Assembly (NCBI RefSeq): GCF_023913755.1
Contig: NZ_JAMXBJ010000050.1
Coordinates: forward strand, 574,610-638,609
Direction: 5' to 3'
Length of the DNA stretch: 64,000 bases
DNA from: Pseudarthrobacter cellobiosi
GTDB taxonomy: Bacteria > Actinomycetota > Actinomycetes > Actinomycetales > Micrococcaceae
Made by a program: the position numbers and the translations under genes. Shown here one piece after another: positions 1 through 7,771 of this stretch. The stretch's first letter is position 1. Each line of letters begins with the position of its first letter. Under the pieces are notes generated by a model, which saw only the letters and a program-made list of their open reading frames with translations, was not told the origin of the DNA and did no database searches.

Positions 1-56
1 GTGAACGGGAGGCCAAATCCTGGTGGCGTGATGTGCGTCTCGCTGGGTCAAACGCC

Positions 57-3000
57 TTAGTTGCTGGCCGCCGGCGAGGGCGTCGCCGTCGGCGTGGCTT
101 CCGGCGACGGTGTCGCCTCGGGCGATGGCGTCGCCTCAGGGGCCGGCGCCGGGATCTTGCCCTCGGCGTCAATAGCCTTCTGCAGGGCCGCCGCGAGCTT
201 CTTCTGCTCTTCCCCGTAGGCTGCAAAGTCGCCAGCCGCCAGGGCTGCCTGGCCCGCCTTGATGGCGGCGTTGGCCTCATCCAGCGCGGCCTTCAGGTCA
301 GCTTGGGCACCTGCACTCACCGGCGGTGTTGTGCCAGGAACAGGCGGGGTCTGGCCGGTGTTGCCGGAGTCGCCCGCGGCAGCGCCGGAGTCGCCGCCGA
401 AGAGTTGCTTCAGGGCTCCGTCGAGGGTCGGCGCAAAGCCGACCTTGTCGCCGAAGGCCACCAGCACACGCTGCAGGGTGGGGTAGGACGTCTCACCGGT
501 CGACTTGAGGTAAACCGGCTGGACATACAGGATGCCGCCGCCCACAGGCAGTGTCAGCAGGTTGCCGTTGAGCACTTCGGAGGCACCCTGCCGCAGAAGG
601 TTCAAGGCCTGGGACACCGTAGGATCGGAGTTGAACTTGTTCTGGGCCTGGCCTGGCCCGGGAACCTGTGTTTCCGGCGGAATCTGCAGCAGCCTCAGCT
701 TGCCGTAGCTTTCAGCTTTGACGCCCTTCTCGTTTCCGGCGTCAGAGTCGGCGGCCAGGAAGCCATAGAGGACGTTCCGGGCAGTGCCGTTAACGATCTG
801 CGGGATGAAGGATGAGGTGAGCTGGAAGGCCGGCTTTTCCTGGTCAGGCATCTGCAGTGACATATAGAACGGCGGCTGCTTGACTTCCGTATCCACGGTG
901 GGATCGTTCGGCACGCTCCATACTTCGTCACTCTTGTAGAAGCTCACTGGTTCCGTGACGTGGTAGCGGCCCAGGAGCTCCCGCTGCACCTTGAACAGGT
1001 CTTCCGGGTAACGGACGTGGCTCATGACATCGCCGGACATCTCCGAGTACGGCTTCACGGACGCGGGGAAAACTTTCTGCCAGGCCTTCAGGACGGGATC
1101 CTGATCGTCCCATGCATAGAGGGTCACCGAGCCGTCATAGGCGTCGACCGTGGCCTTGACCGAGTTCCTGATGTAGTTCACCGAGCTGTTCGGCAGGGCA
1201 ACCGTCCGGCCTGAAGTGGTCTGGGAGTCCGCGGTGGCAGCCGAGAGCTGCTCCTGCTGCGAGTACGGGTAGTACTGGCTGGTAGTGTACCCGTCCACGA
1301 TCCACTTGACGCGGCCGTCAACAACGGCCGGATAGGAGTTGCCGTCAACGGTGAGGTACGGGGCAACCTTCTCCACGCGGTCACGCGGACTGCGGTCGTA
1401 CAGGATCTGGGATTCTGCGTTAACTCCGTCGGAGAGGAGGAGGTCCGAGGACTGGAACTTGATGGAGTACAGGACCTTGTTGAAGAAGCTGCCCACGTTG
1501 GGCCCGCCGTTGCCGGTGAAGGTGTACTGGGTTTCCCCGTCCCCTTCCTTGCCGGAAGGCCTGTCCTGTTCGCGGTGCGGTGATCCCGCAGGCGCCCCGA
1601 CAATGGAGTACTCCGGGGAGTCTTCGCCGAAGTAGATCCGCGGCTCGTAGGTGGAGTCATCGCCAAGTACACCGGTGGACGGGATACCCGACTGGAGGAA
1701 CTCCGGCTTGCCGTCGACGGTGAACTTGTTGCCCTTGGCCGCCACCACGCCGTAGCCGTGGGTGTAGACGACGTGCTGGTTGAGCCAGCCCTGCTGGTTG
1801 GTGGCAACGTTCGCCGGGTTCAGCTCGCGCACGGCGATGACCGTGTCCTGGATCTTGCCGTCAACCTCGTAGCGGTCGACGTTCAGTGCCTCCGGGAACT
1901 GGTAGTACGGGCGGTACTGCTCCAGCTGGGAGAACGCATCGGAGATCAGGTTGGGGTCCAGGAGCCGGATGTTGGCCGTGGTCTGGGCGTCCGGGGCCAG
2001 CGCCCCGGTGCTGGCAGTGTTCGTCGCGTCATAGCGGTCCACCTGAATCTGGTCCAGGCCGTATGCCGCCCGAGTCATTTCGATGTTGCGCTGGATATAG
2101 TCCTTCTCCAACGTCTGCTCGGAAGGCCGCACCTGGAACTGCTGGATAACCCACGGGTACACGCCGCCGGCCAGGATCGAGGTGATGATCAGCATGGCCG
2201 TGCCGATGACCGGCAGGCGCCAGCGGCCGATGACCGCCGCAACGATGAAGAGGATGGCCACCAAGCCTGCCGCCACGGCGAGGATCGCCTTGGTGGGGAT
2301 CACGGCGTTCACGTCCGTATACAGTGCACCGGCCCAGCGCCCGCCGTTACCCTGCAGGGCGGCGTAGCGGTCCAGCCAGAAGTTTGCGCCGAGCAGGATC
2401 AGGAAGGCTGCGCCGGTTACCGCGAGGTGGATCTGTGCCGCGCGGCTGGTGAACACGCCGCGTTCCATCAGCCGGATGCTGCCGTAGAGGTAGTGCGTGA
2501 GGATTCCGGCGATGCCGGCCACCACAACCACGCTGATCAGGAAGCCTGTGACGAATCCCAGGAACGGAAGGGTCATGAGGTAGAAGCTGATGTCCAGGCC
2601 GAACTCAGGATCGCTCTGGCCGAACGGTTCCTGGTTGAAGAACAACAGCACTTTCTGCCATTGGCTGGCCGCGGCGCTGCCCGCGAACAGTCCGAACAGG
2701 ATGGGCAGGCCCACCATAACGACGCGGCGGACCGGTTCAAGCTGGGCCTGGTAGCGATTCAGGTTGTCGCGCATCTCGGAGTCCGGCGCGTACACGGGCC
2801 GTGCGTGGTAGGCAACCCGGATGGCAAAAAAGACGGCCAGGAACATAAGCGCGAAGCCGGCGAGGAAGATCCCGATCCGCGAGAGGTTTTCTGTCACAAA
2901 CACTTCGAAGTAGCCGAGCTGCCGGTACCAGAGGACGTCAGTCCATACGTTGGCGAAGAAGATGAAGCCCACCACTGCGATGGCAACAACAATCAGCGTG

Positions 3001-3065
3001 GGCGTTAGGGCCCCGCGTCGCGAGGGGGGTCTTCCGGGCGGGATGGGGCTGGTAGGACGGGACAA
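57..3065 (-). CDS. UPF0182 family large integral membrane protein
   Basis: Uncharacterised actinobacterial membrane protein of about 1002 residues, the usual size for UPF0182. The N-terminal 330 residues hold about seven hydrophobic segments, the first reading TLIVVAIAVVGFIFFANVW. A long, probably extracytoplasmic domain follows, and the C-terminus is an acidic then Pro/Thr/Ser-rich tail with repeats of PSPEAT. I chose the TTG at 3065, which gives MSRPTSPIPP, because a GAGG stands about nine bases upstream. A GTG at 3131 in the same frame would add 22 residues but has no visible ribosome site. The gene lies next to the PDZ/Lon-like protease, as in mycobacteria (Rv3193c/Rv3194c, from memory). 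The biochemical function is unknown. Family assignment is firm; the start is less so. Confidence 0.9.
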   Translation of the reverse strand: MSRPTSPIPPGRPPSRRGALTPTLIVVAIAVVGFIFFANVWTDVLWYRQLGYFEVFVTENLSRIGIFLAGFALMFLAVFFAIRVAYHARPVYAPDSEMRDNLNRYQAQLEPVRRVVMVGLPILFGLFAGSAAASQWQKVLLFFNQEPFGQSDPEFGLDISFYLMTLPFLGFVTGFLISVVVVAGIAGILTHYLYGSIRLMERGVFTSRAAQIHLAVTGAAFLILLGANFWLDRYAALQGNGGRWAGALYTDVNAVIPTKAILAVAAGLVAILFIVAAVIGRWRLPVIGTAMLIITSILAGGVYPWVIQQFQVRPSEQTLEKDYIQRNIEMTRAAYGLDQIQVDRYDATNTASTGALAPDAQTTANIRLLDPNLISDAFSQLEQYRPYYQFPEALNVDRYEVDGKIQDTVIAVRELNPANVATNQQGWLNQHVVYTHGYGVVAAKGNKFTVDGKPEFLQSGIPSTGVLGDDSTYEPRIYFGEDSPEYSIVGAPAGSPHREQDRPSGKEGDGETQYTFTGNGGPNVGSFFNKVLYSIKFQSSDLLLSDGVNAESQILYDRSPRDRVEKVAPYLTVDGNSYPAVVDGRVKWIVDGYTTSQYYPYSQQEQLSAATADSQTTSGRTVALPNSSVNYIRNSVKATVDAYDGSVTLYAWDDQDPVLKAWQKVFPASVKPYSEMSGDVMSHVRYPEDLFKVQRELLGRYHVTEPVSFYKSDEVWSVPNDPTVDTEVKQPPFYMSLQMPDQEKPAFQLTSSFIPQIVNGTARNVLYGFLAADSDAGNEKGVKAESYGKLRLLQIPPETQVPGPGQAQNKFNSDPTVSQALNLLRQGASEVLNGNLLTLPVGGGILYVQPVYLKSTGETSYPTLQRVLVAFGDKVGFAPTLDGALKQLFGGDSGAAAGDSGNTGQTPPVPGTTPPVSAGAQADLKAALDEANAAIKAGQAALAAGDFAAYGEEQKKLAAALQKAIDAEGKIPAPAPEATPSPEATPSPEATPTATPSPAASN

Positions 3066-3201
3066 ACTCGGTACCTCATAGCTGGTCGTCAGGTTTACAT
3101 GAGAAGCGTGCGTGCGGTTGACGTCCGGCACCGGTCAAGCGTGTGGCAACGTCCGTCATATCTGCCACGAGTGGCGGTAAAGCTTAGTTCCTGGCCTCAG
3201 T

Positions 3202-4395
3202 CTAGTTGCTGGCGCAGACCGGCAAAGCGCCCGGGTCCTGCCCGGATCCGGCGAGTTCGACGGCGTGACGCGCCTCTGCGATGTTCTCCACTTTGAGCAC
3301 CTGCAGTCCCTCCGGCACATGGCCCACAACTTCGTCGCAGTTTTCTGCCGGGGCGAGGAATACGGTGGCTCCCCCGGCACGCGCGCCCAGCATCTTCTGC
3401 CGGATGCCGCCGATGGGACCTACGGTGCCGTCGGGGGTGATGGTCCCCGTTCCGGCGACATGTTTGCCGCCTGTCAGGTCCCCCGGCGTCACGGTGTCGA
3501 TGATGCCAAGCGAAAACATCAGCCCGGCACTGGGTCCGCCAACCTTGTCCAGTGAAATCTTCACGTCGAACGGAAACGTGAACAGGTACTTGAGCATGAC
3601 TCCGAGAATGTAGCGGCCCGCACCGTTGTTCATGGGGGTGATGGTCTGTGTGACGGATTCCCCTGCGCGCTGCACCACCAGGGTGGCCGGTGCTCCCTGG
3701 CCGGCGGCCAGTTCCTCCTGCACCACGGCGAGCGATGTGATGGGTTTGCCGTTGATCGATTCGAAGATGTCGCCGTTTTCAACCTTGCCGGCGGACGGCG
3801 AACCACCGGGCAGCCCCGCGGCCTGGAGCTGCTGGCCGAAGGGAATGTCGAGCTCCTTGAGTGCTGATGCCACCGCATTCTCCTGCGACGACGTCATGGC
3901 CACGGAGCTCTGCTCGTCGGCCTCCTCCTTTGTGGTGCCACTGGGGTAAAGCAGCTCCACCGGGTGAACGGACTTGGACCCGTCCAGCCAGGCGGTGAAG
4001 GCACCCAGGACGCTCACCGGGCCGTTGGGGCCGCCATCGACATAAACGGTGGTCAGGTCCAGATTTCCCTTGGCGGGATAGGTTTCGTGGCCCGTCACGC
4101 TGATGACAGGGCTGCCCTGGCTCTGGCCGATTGTGTTGAAGGTGGGTCCGGGGGATTCCACAACATAAGGCACCGGGACGGTGACGGCCGCGATCCCCAG
4201 ACCCAGCGCCAGGACGCCGGAAAGCATCATCACGGACACCCGCCGGTCCCCCGGCGGGGAGCTGCGGGGGGCATTCTGCCCTGTTGGCGGGGGGCCGGCT
4301 ACACCTGTTCCGGGCGCTGCGGCACTCGCTGTGGTGCCGGCGTCGAGCTCTGGAGCGTGGTCCTCTTGCGGATGATCGCCGCGGGTTGTAGTCAC
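3202..4395 (-). CDS. PDZ domain-containing Lon-like serine protease (YlbL family)
   Basis: Membrane-anchored protease of 397 residues. A Pro/Gly-rich N-terminal 50 residues is followed by one transmembrane segment (VMMLSGVLALGLGIAAVTV). A PDZ domain occupies roughly residues 190-260, including FESINGKPITSL. A C-terminal Lon-type proteolytic domain follows. The Ser of the Ser/Lys dyad is in GGPSAGLMFSLG and the Lys in IGGIRQKMLGA, so the dyad looks intact. The active domain should face outside the membrane. The start is GTG at 4395. The gene is transcribed towards the UPF0182 gene and away from the metalloprotease gene at 4527; the 131-bp gap between the divergent genes must hold both promoters. 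Substrates are unknown. Confidence 0.93.
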   Translation of the reverse strand: MTTTRGDHPQEDHAPELDAGTTASAAAPGTGVAGPPPTGQNAPRSSPPGDRRVSVMMLSGVLALGLGIAAVTVPVPYVVESPGPTFNTIGQSQGSPVISVTGHETYPAKGNLDLTTVYVDGGPNGPVSVLGAFTAWLDGSKSVHPVELLYPSGTTKEEADEQSSVAMTSSQENAVASALKELDIPFGQQLQAAGLPGGSPSAGKVENGDIFESINGKPITSLAVVQEELAAGQGAPATLVVQRAGESVTQTITPMNNGAGRYILGVMLKYLFTFPFDVKISLDKVGGPSAGLMFSLGIIDTVTPGDLTGGKHVAGTGTITPDGTVGPIGGIRQKMLGARAGGATVFLAPAENCDEVVGHVPEGLQVLKVENIAEARHAVELAGSGQDPGALPVCASN

Positions 4396-4526
4396 TGAAT
4401 CAACACTACGCGGTGCCGCCCCCGGCCAGCTCTTTGCCTACAGCGAACGTGACGCCTGTCCGGCAGACAGCCGCCCCTGCCCGGGGTACCGTGAAGTGAA
4501 CAGTCACACCGACGATCGGCGGGATC

Positions 4527-5948
4527 ATGACCTCCAACCCACTCAATCCGTCCAACGGCGACGATACGCCAAAGGATCCGTTGACCGAGATGCTGCAGAA
4601 CCTGATGGGCGGCAAGGGCATGGAAAACTTCGACCCCGCCGAACTCGCAAAGGCAGCCGGCCTGCCGAACGACCCCAATCTTTTGGCCCAGATGTTCTCC
4701 CAGGTCCAGGCCATGATGAGCGCCCCTTCCGAAGGGCCCGTCAACTGGCAGCTCGCGCACGAGAACGCCCGCCGGGTTGCCGCCAGCAGCGCCGACCCGT
4801 CCGTCACGTCCCTGCAGACCCGCGAAGTCGACGAGGCCCTGCGGCTGGCCGAACTGTGGCTCGATCCCGTGACCGACCTGCCTGCCACCGGCCTGATCGG
4901 CCGTGCGTGGTCGCGTGCCGAGTGGGTGGAAGCCACCCTTGGAACGTGGAAGCGGCTGACCGAGCCCGTAGCCAACAGCATCGCCAACGCGCTCTCCAGC
5001 GCCATGACCGAACAGATGCCCGAAGAGATGAAGTCCATGATGGGCGGGGCTTCGTCCATGCTGCAGAACATGGGCGGCGCGATCTTTGGGATGCAGCTGG
5101 GGCAGGCGATCGGCGCCCTGTCCGCCGAGGTAGTCAGCTCCACTGACATCGGTGTTCCCCTGGCCGACCTGGAAATGGCCCTCTTGCCGGCCAATGTGAC
5201 CAAGTTCGGGGAAGGCCTGAGCCTGCCGGAGAACGACATCCGGCTGTTCCTGGCCGTCCGCGAGGCAGCCCATGCGCGGCTGTTTGTCCAGGTTCCCTGG
5301 CTGCGCGGCCACTTGCTCGGCGCCATCGAGGCCTACGCCCGCGGCATCCATATCGACACTTCCAGGATTGAAGAGCTGGCCCGCGACCTGGACCCCAGCA
5401 ACCCTGAAGGCATCCAGGAGGCGCTGTCCCAGGGTGTCTTTATGCCGCAGCGGACCCCTGCTCAGGAGCAGGCGCTTGAAAAACTTGAGACGGCCCTGGC
5501 CCTCGTTGAAGGCTGGGTGGACGAGCTCACCGCTTCGGCCACAGAGAAGCTGCTGCCGTCCGCCGGTGCGCTCCGGGAAACAGTCCGGCGACGCCGTGCC
5601 ACCGGCGGTCCGGCGGAACACGCTTTCTCTTCCCTGGTGGGACTCGAACTGCGCCCCCGCCGCCTGCGCGAGGCTGCCACGCTGTGGGCCACGCTGAAGG
5701 ACGAACGGGGCATTGCCGGACGCGATGCCATCTGGCAGCACCCGGACCTCCTCCCCACCGCCGAGGACCTCGATGACCCGCAGGGGTTCAGTGGCCGCCG
5801 CCAGCTGGCCGAGGCCAGCGACAGCGAAGTGGACGACGCCCTGCAGAAGCTGCTGAGCGGCGGCTTCGACAACGCGCCGCAGGATGATTCCGACGGCCGT
5901 GACGACGGCGACCAGCCCACCGGCGACGGTGAGCAGCCCAAGGGTTAG
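4527..5948 (+). CDS. putative zinc-dependent metalloprotease/hydrolase (DUF2342 family)
   Basis: Protein of 473 residues matching the actinobacterial family annotated as zinc-dependent metalloprotease or 'coenzyme F420 biosynthesis-associated' protein. The features I recognise are an N-terminal motif with MLQNLMGGKG, the central LGQAIGALSAEV, the putative zinc-site region REAAHARLFVQVPWLR, and a C-terminal AxxLWxxLKDERG-like segment before an acidic tail. The metal-binding signature is degenerate compared with HExxH, so proteolysis is inferred from the family only. There is no signal peptide. The ATG at 4527 gives the usual N-terminus. It is divergent from the PDZ/Lon-like gene, and the two are neighbours in other actinobacteria. 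The last 30 residues are Asp/Gly-rich and probably disordered. Confidence 0.85.
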   Translation: MTSNPLNPSNGDDTPKDPLTEMLQNLMGGKGMENFDPAELAKAAGLPNDPNLLAQMFSQVQAMMSAPSEGPVNWQLAHENARRVAASSADPSVTSLQTREVDEALRLAELWLDPVTDLPATGLIGRAWSRAEWVEATLGTWKRLTEPVANSIANALSSAMTEQMPEEMKSMMGGASSMLQNMGGAIFGMQLGQAIGALSAEVVSSTDIGVPLADLEMALLPANVTKFGEGLSLPENDIRLFLAVREAAHARLFVQVPWLRGHLLGAIEAYARGIHIDTSRIEELARDLDPSNPEGIQEALSQGVFMPQRTPAQEQALEKLETALALVEGWVDELTASATEKLLPSAGALRETVRRRRATGGPAEHAFSSLVGLELRPRRLREAATLWATLKDERGIAGRDAIWQHPDLLPTAEDLDDPQGFSGRRQLAEASDSEVDDALQKLLSGGFDNAPQDDSDGRDDGDQPTGDGEQPKG

Positions 5949-6007
5949 CCGGACCGCACGGTACGACGGCGGCCGCGCCGCCTGTCGTCGCCACTGGAGG
6001 TGTTCGA

Positions 6008-6369
6008 ATGCGCAAGATCATCCTGATGATGTCGGTGTCTTTGGACGGATTCATCGAGACGATCGATCGGGACATCAGCTGGCACCTGGTGGATGACGAA
6101 CTCCTCCGCTACTTGAACGGGCAGTTCCGGTCGATGGGGGTCTTCATGTTCGGGCGCGTCACCCATGAGCTGATGACCGGTTACTGGCCCACTGCCGATG
6201 CGGCACGGCCTGATCGACGAACTCCGAATTCTCGTCCATCCCGTGGTTCTGGGGCAGGGCCGGCCCCTGTTCGAGGCCCCTGATGTCCGGATGGACCTCA
6301 GGCTCGAGGGGACACGGACGTTCGGCAACGGCGTGGTACCGCTCAAACTACTCGCGCGACGGCGCCTAG
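6008..6369 (+). pseudogene. degraded RibD/dihydrofolate-reductase-family gene (internal deletion, frameshifts)
   Basis: The first 65 codons read as the N-terminus of a RibD C-terminal (DHFR-like) domain protein, including SVSLDGFIE, DISWHLVDDE and FGRVTHELMTGYWPTADA. At about 6200 the frame shifts by +1 and the reading continues directly with the C-terminal part (GLIDELRILVHPVVLGQG, then LEGTRTFGNGVV). Compared with intact family members of about 190 residues, some 70-90 central residues are missing. A second shift at about 6346, in a run of three A, is needed to reach the expected end NYSRDGA and the stop at 6367-6369. I infer a dead gene. A ribosome-binding site (ggaggtg) still precedes the ATG. 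Frameshifts could in principle be sequencing errors, but the large deletion could not. Confidence 0.85.
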
Positions 6370-6405
6370 GGTGTTGCGCCCTACGTCGTGGAACGCAGCT
6401 TCAAC

Positions 6406-7029
6406 CTAGCCTGCCTGGTCGCTGGCCGACATATCGCCGACGCCAGGCGTGCCACCGGCGAGCGCGTAGCGCTGCAGGACCGCACCCTTCGGTGAGGCGA
6501 CGACCGGCTCGATGAGTCTGAGGTTCGTCGGAACCACCCCGTCGGCGAAGACCTTCTTTCCACCGCCGAGGAGGATCGGATACACCCACAGCGTGAGCCG
6601 GTCAAAGAGCCGCTCGGCGAACAGGGTCTGCACGAAGTCGAGACTGCCAACGACGTGGATGTTCGCGTGACGGTCGCGCAGTTCGCGCACGGCAGCGACG
6701 ACATCAGGACCCAGCAGTGTGGAGTCGGCCCACTCGAGGGCCGACAATTGGCGCGAGGCCACGTATTTCGGGAGGCGGTTGAACAGCCGCGCAATTCCCC
6801 CGTCCGCGTCCGGCCAGTATGCGGCGAAGATGTCGTAGGTCCGTCGCCCAAGCAGCAGCGCGTCCATCCCCGCCATCCCGGAGTCGACCTGCTCGCCGAC
6901 GATTTCGTCTAGGAGGGGCGCCTGCCAGCCGCCAAACGCGAAGCCGCCGTCAGCGTCCTCGTCCGGCCCGCCGGGCGCCTGCGCGACGCCGTCGAGCGTG
7001 GTGAACAGGTCGATATGGATGAGTCCCAT
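6406..7029 (-). CDS. RibD C-terminal / dihydrofolate-reductase-family protein
   Basis: Intact 207-residue protein of the DHFR-like RibD C-terminal family, which are NADPH-dependent reductases mostly of unknown substrate. Visible family features are DLFTTLDGVAQ near the N-terminus, LLLGRRTYDIFAAYWPDA at about residues 58-75, IHVVGSLDFVQTL for the nucleotide-binding turn, and LTLWVYPILLGGGKKVFADG near the C-terminus. It lies 37 bp from the broken relative at 6008-6369 and points towards it. Neither gene belongs to the surrounding helicase/protease neighbourhood conserved in other actinobacteria, so both look like later additions. It is not a ribD gene, since no deaminase domain or riboflavin genes are present. 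True substrate unknown. Confidence 0.9.
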   Translation of the reverse strand: MGLIHIDLFTTLDGVAQAPGGPDEDADGGFAFGGWQAPLLDEIVGEQVDSGMAGMDALLLGRRTYDIFAAYWPDADGGIARLFNRLPKYVASRQLSALEWADSTLLGPDVVAAVRELRDRHANIHVVGSLDFVQTLFAERLFDRLTLWVYPILLGGGKKVFADGVVPTNLRLIEPVVASPKGAVLQRYALAGGTPGVGDMSASDQAG

Positions 7030-7159
7030 GCCGTGCTCTTTTCCCTGTTGCCCGTCGCCCCGGCGACGGGATCACTTCGAGGCTGACATTTGATCCCCCT
7101 GCGAAGCAACCATTTTCCCCGGCTCGACCCGAGCATTAGGCGAAGGTTAGGAGACACGC

Positions 7160-7771
7160 CTAATCGGCGTCGCCCGGGTTTGAATCATTGCTGCCCGCGG
7201 TCAGGCCCCGGGAGGTGGCGAACGAGACGCCTTCCAGGAAGGCCTTGGCCCGCATCGTGTCGGGGTAGGCCTCCAACAGCTTCCAGAACGCGGCGTTGTG
7301 CCCGGCCACCAGCAGGTGCGCGAGCTCATGCAGCAGGACGTAGTCGATGACCCACTGCGGCATGGGCCGGAGCTTGTCGGAGAGCCGGATGGATCCTTCC
7401 GACGGCGTTGCGGAGCCCCAGCGCGAGTTCTGGTTGCTGACCCAGCGGACCGACGTCGGGACTGCCCTGCCGCCGAAGTACCGGGCCGAAAGGGCTGCGG
7501 CGTGGGCAGCCAGGGCAGTATCAGTGGCTGGCTGTTTACTTCCTTTGCGGGAGCGCCGCTCCCCCTGGCGGTGCAGCTTCTCCAGCATGCGGTGCACCCA
7601 TTCAGACTCCTGCGCGGCGGTAAACCGGGCCGGAATGGCCACCACGGCCGTCCCGTTCTCCCAGAAGGCAGCCACGGTCCTGGTCCGGCGGGCCGACCGC
7701 CGCACTTCAACCGGTGAGCCGTCCGCCGTGGTGACGGGGAGGGTGTCCTGTCCTGCCGGCCGGCGGGTCAC
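7160..7771 (-). CDS. YgjP/WLM-type M48-like metallopeptidase
   Basis: Small cytoplasmic metallopeptidase-like protein of 203 residues. The zinc site HELAHLLVAGHNAAFW fits HExxH plus a downstream His, as in the YgjP/SprT-like families. The conserved WGSATPSEGSIRLS-type segment precedes it. I chose the GTG at 7771 because it overlaps the uvrD2 stop codon in a GTGA arrangement, the pattern used repeatedly in this region. An ATG at 7963 in the same frame would lie deep inside uvrD2. Co-transcription with uvrD2 and translational coupling are likely. Physiological substrate unknown. Confidence 0.85.
   Translation of the reverse strand: MTRRPAGQDTLPVTTADGSPVEVRRSARRTRTVAAFWENGTAVVAIPARFTAAQESEWVHRMLEKLHRQGERRSRKGSKQPATDTALAAHAAALSARYFGGRAVPTSVRWVSNQNSRWGSATPSEGSIRLSDKLRPMPQWVIDYVLLHELAHLLVAGHNAAFWKLLEAYPDTMRAKAFLEGVSFATSRGLTAGSNDSNPGDAD

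Noticed and set aside
30..3000. Long plus-strand open frames opposite the UPF0182 gene (for example 1758-3008)
   Set aside because: Basic, His/Arg/Gly-rich translations without motifs, typical of antisense frames in high-GC DNA; the minus-strand protein is a clear family member.
4392..5741. 449-codon minus-strand open frame opposite the putative metalloprotease
   Set aside because: No motif, and it overlaps a recognised gene throughout; the codon pattern fits the plus strand.
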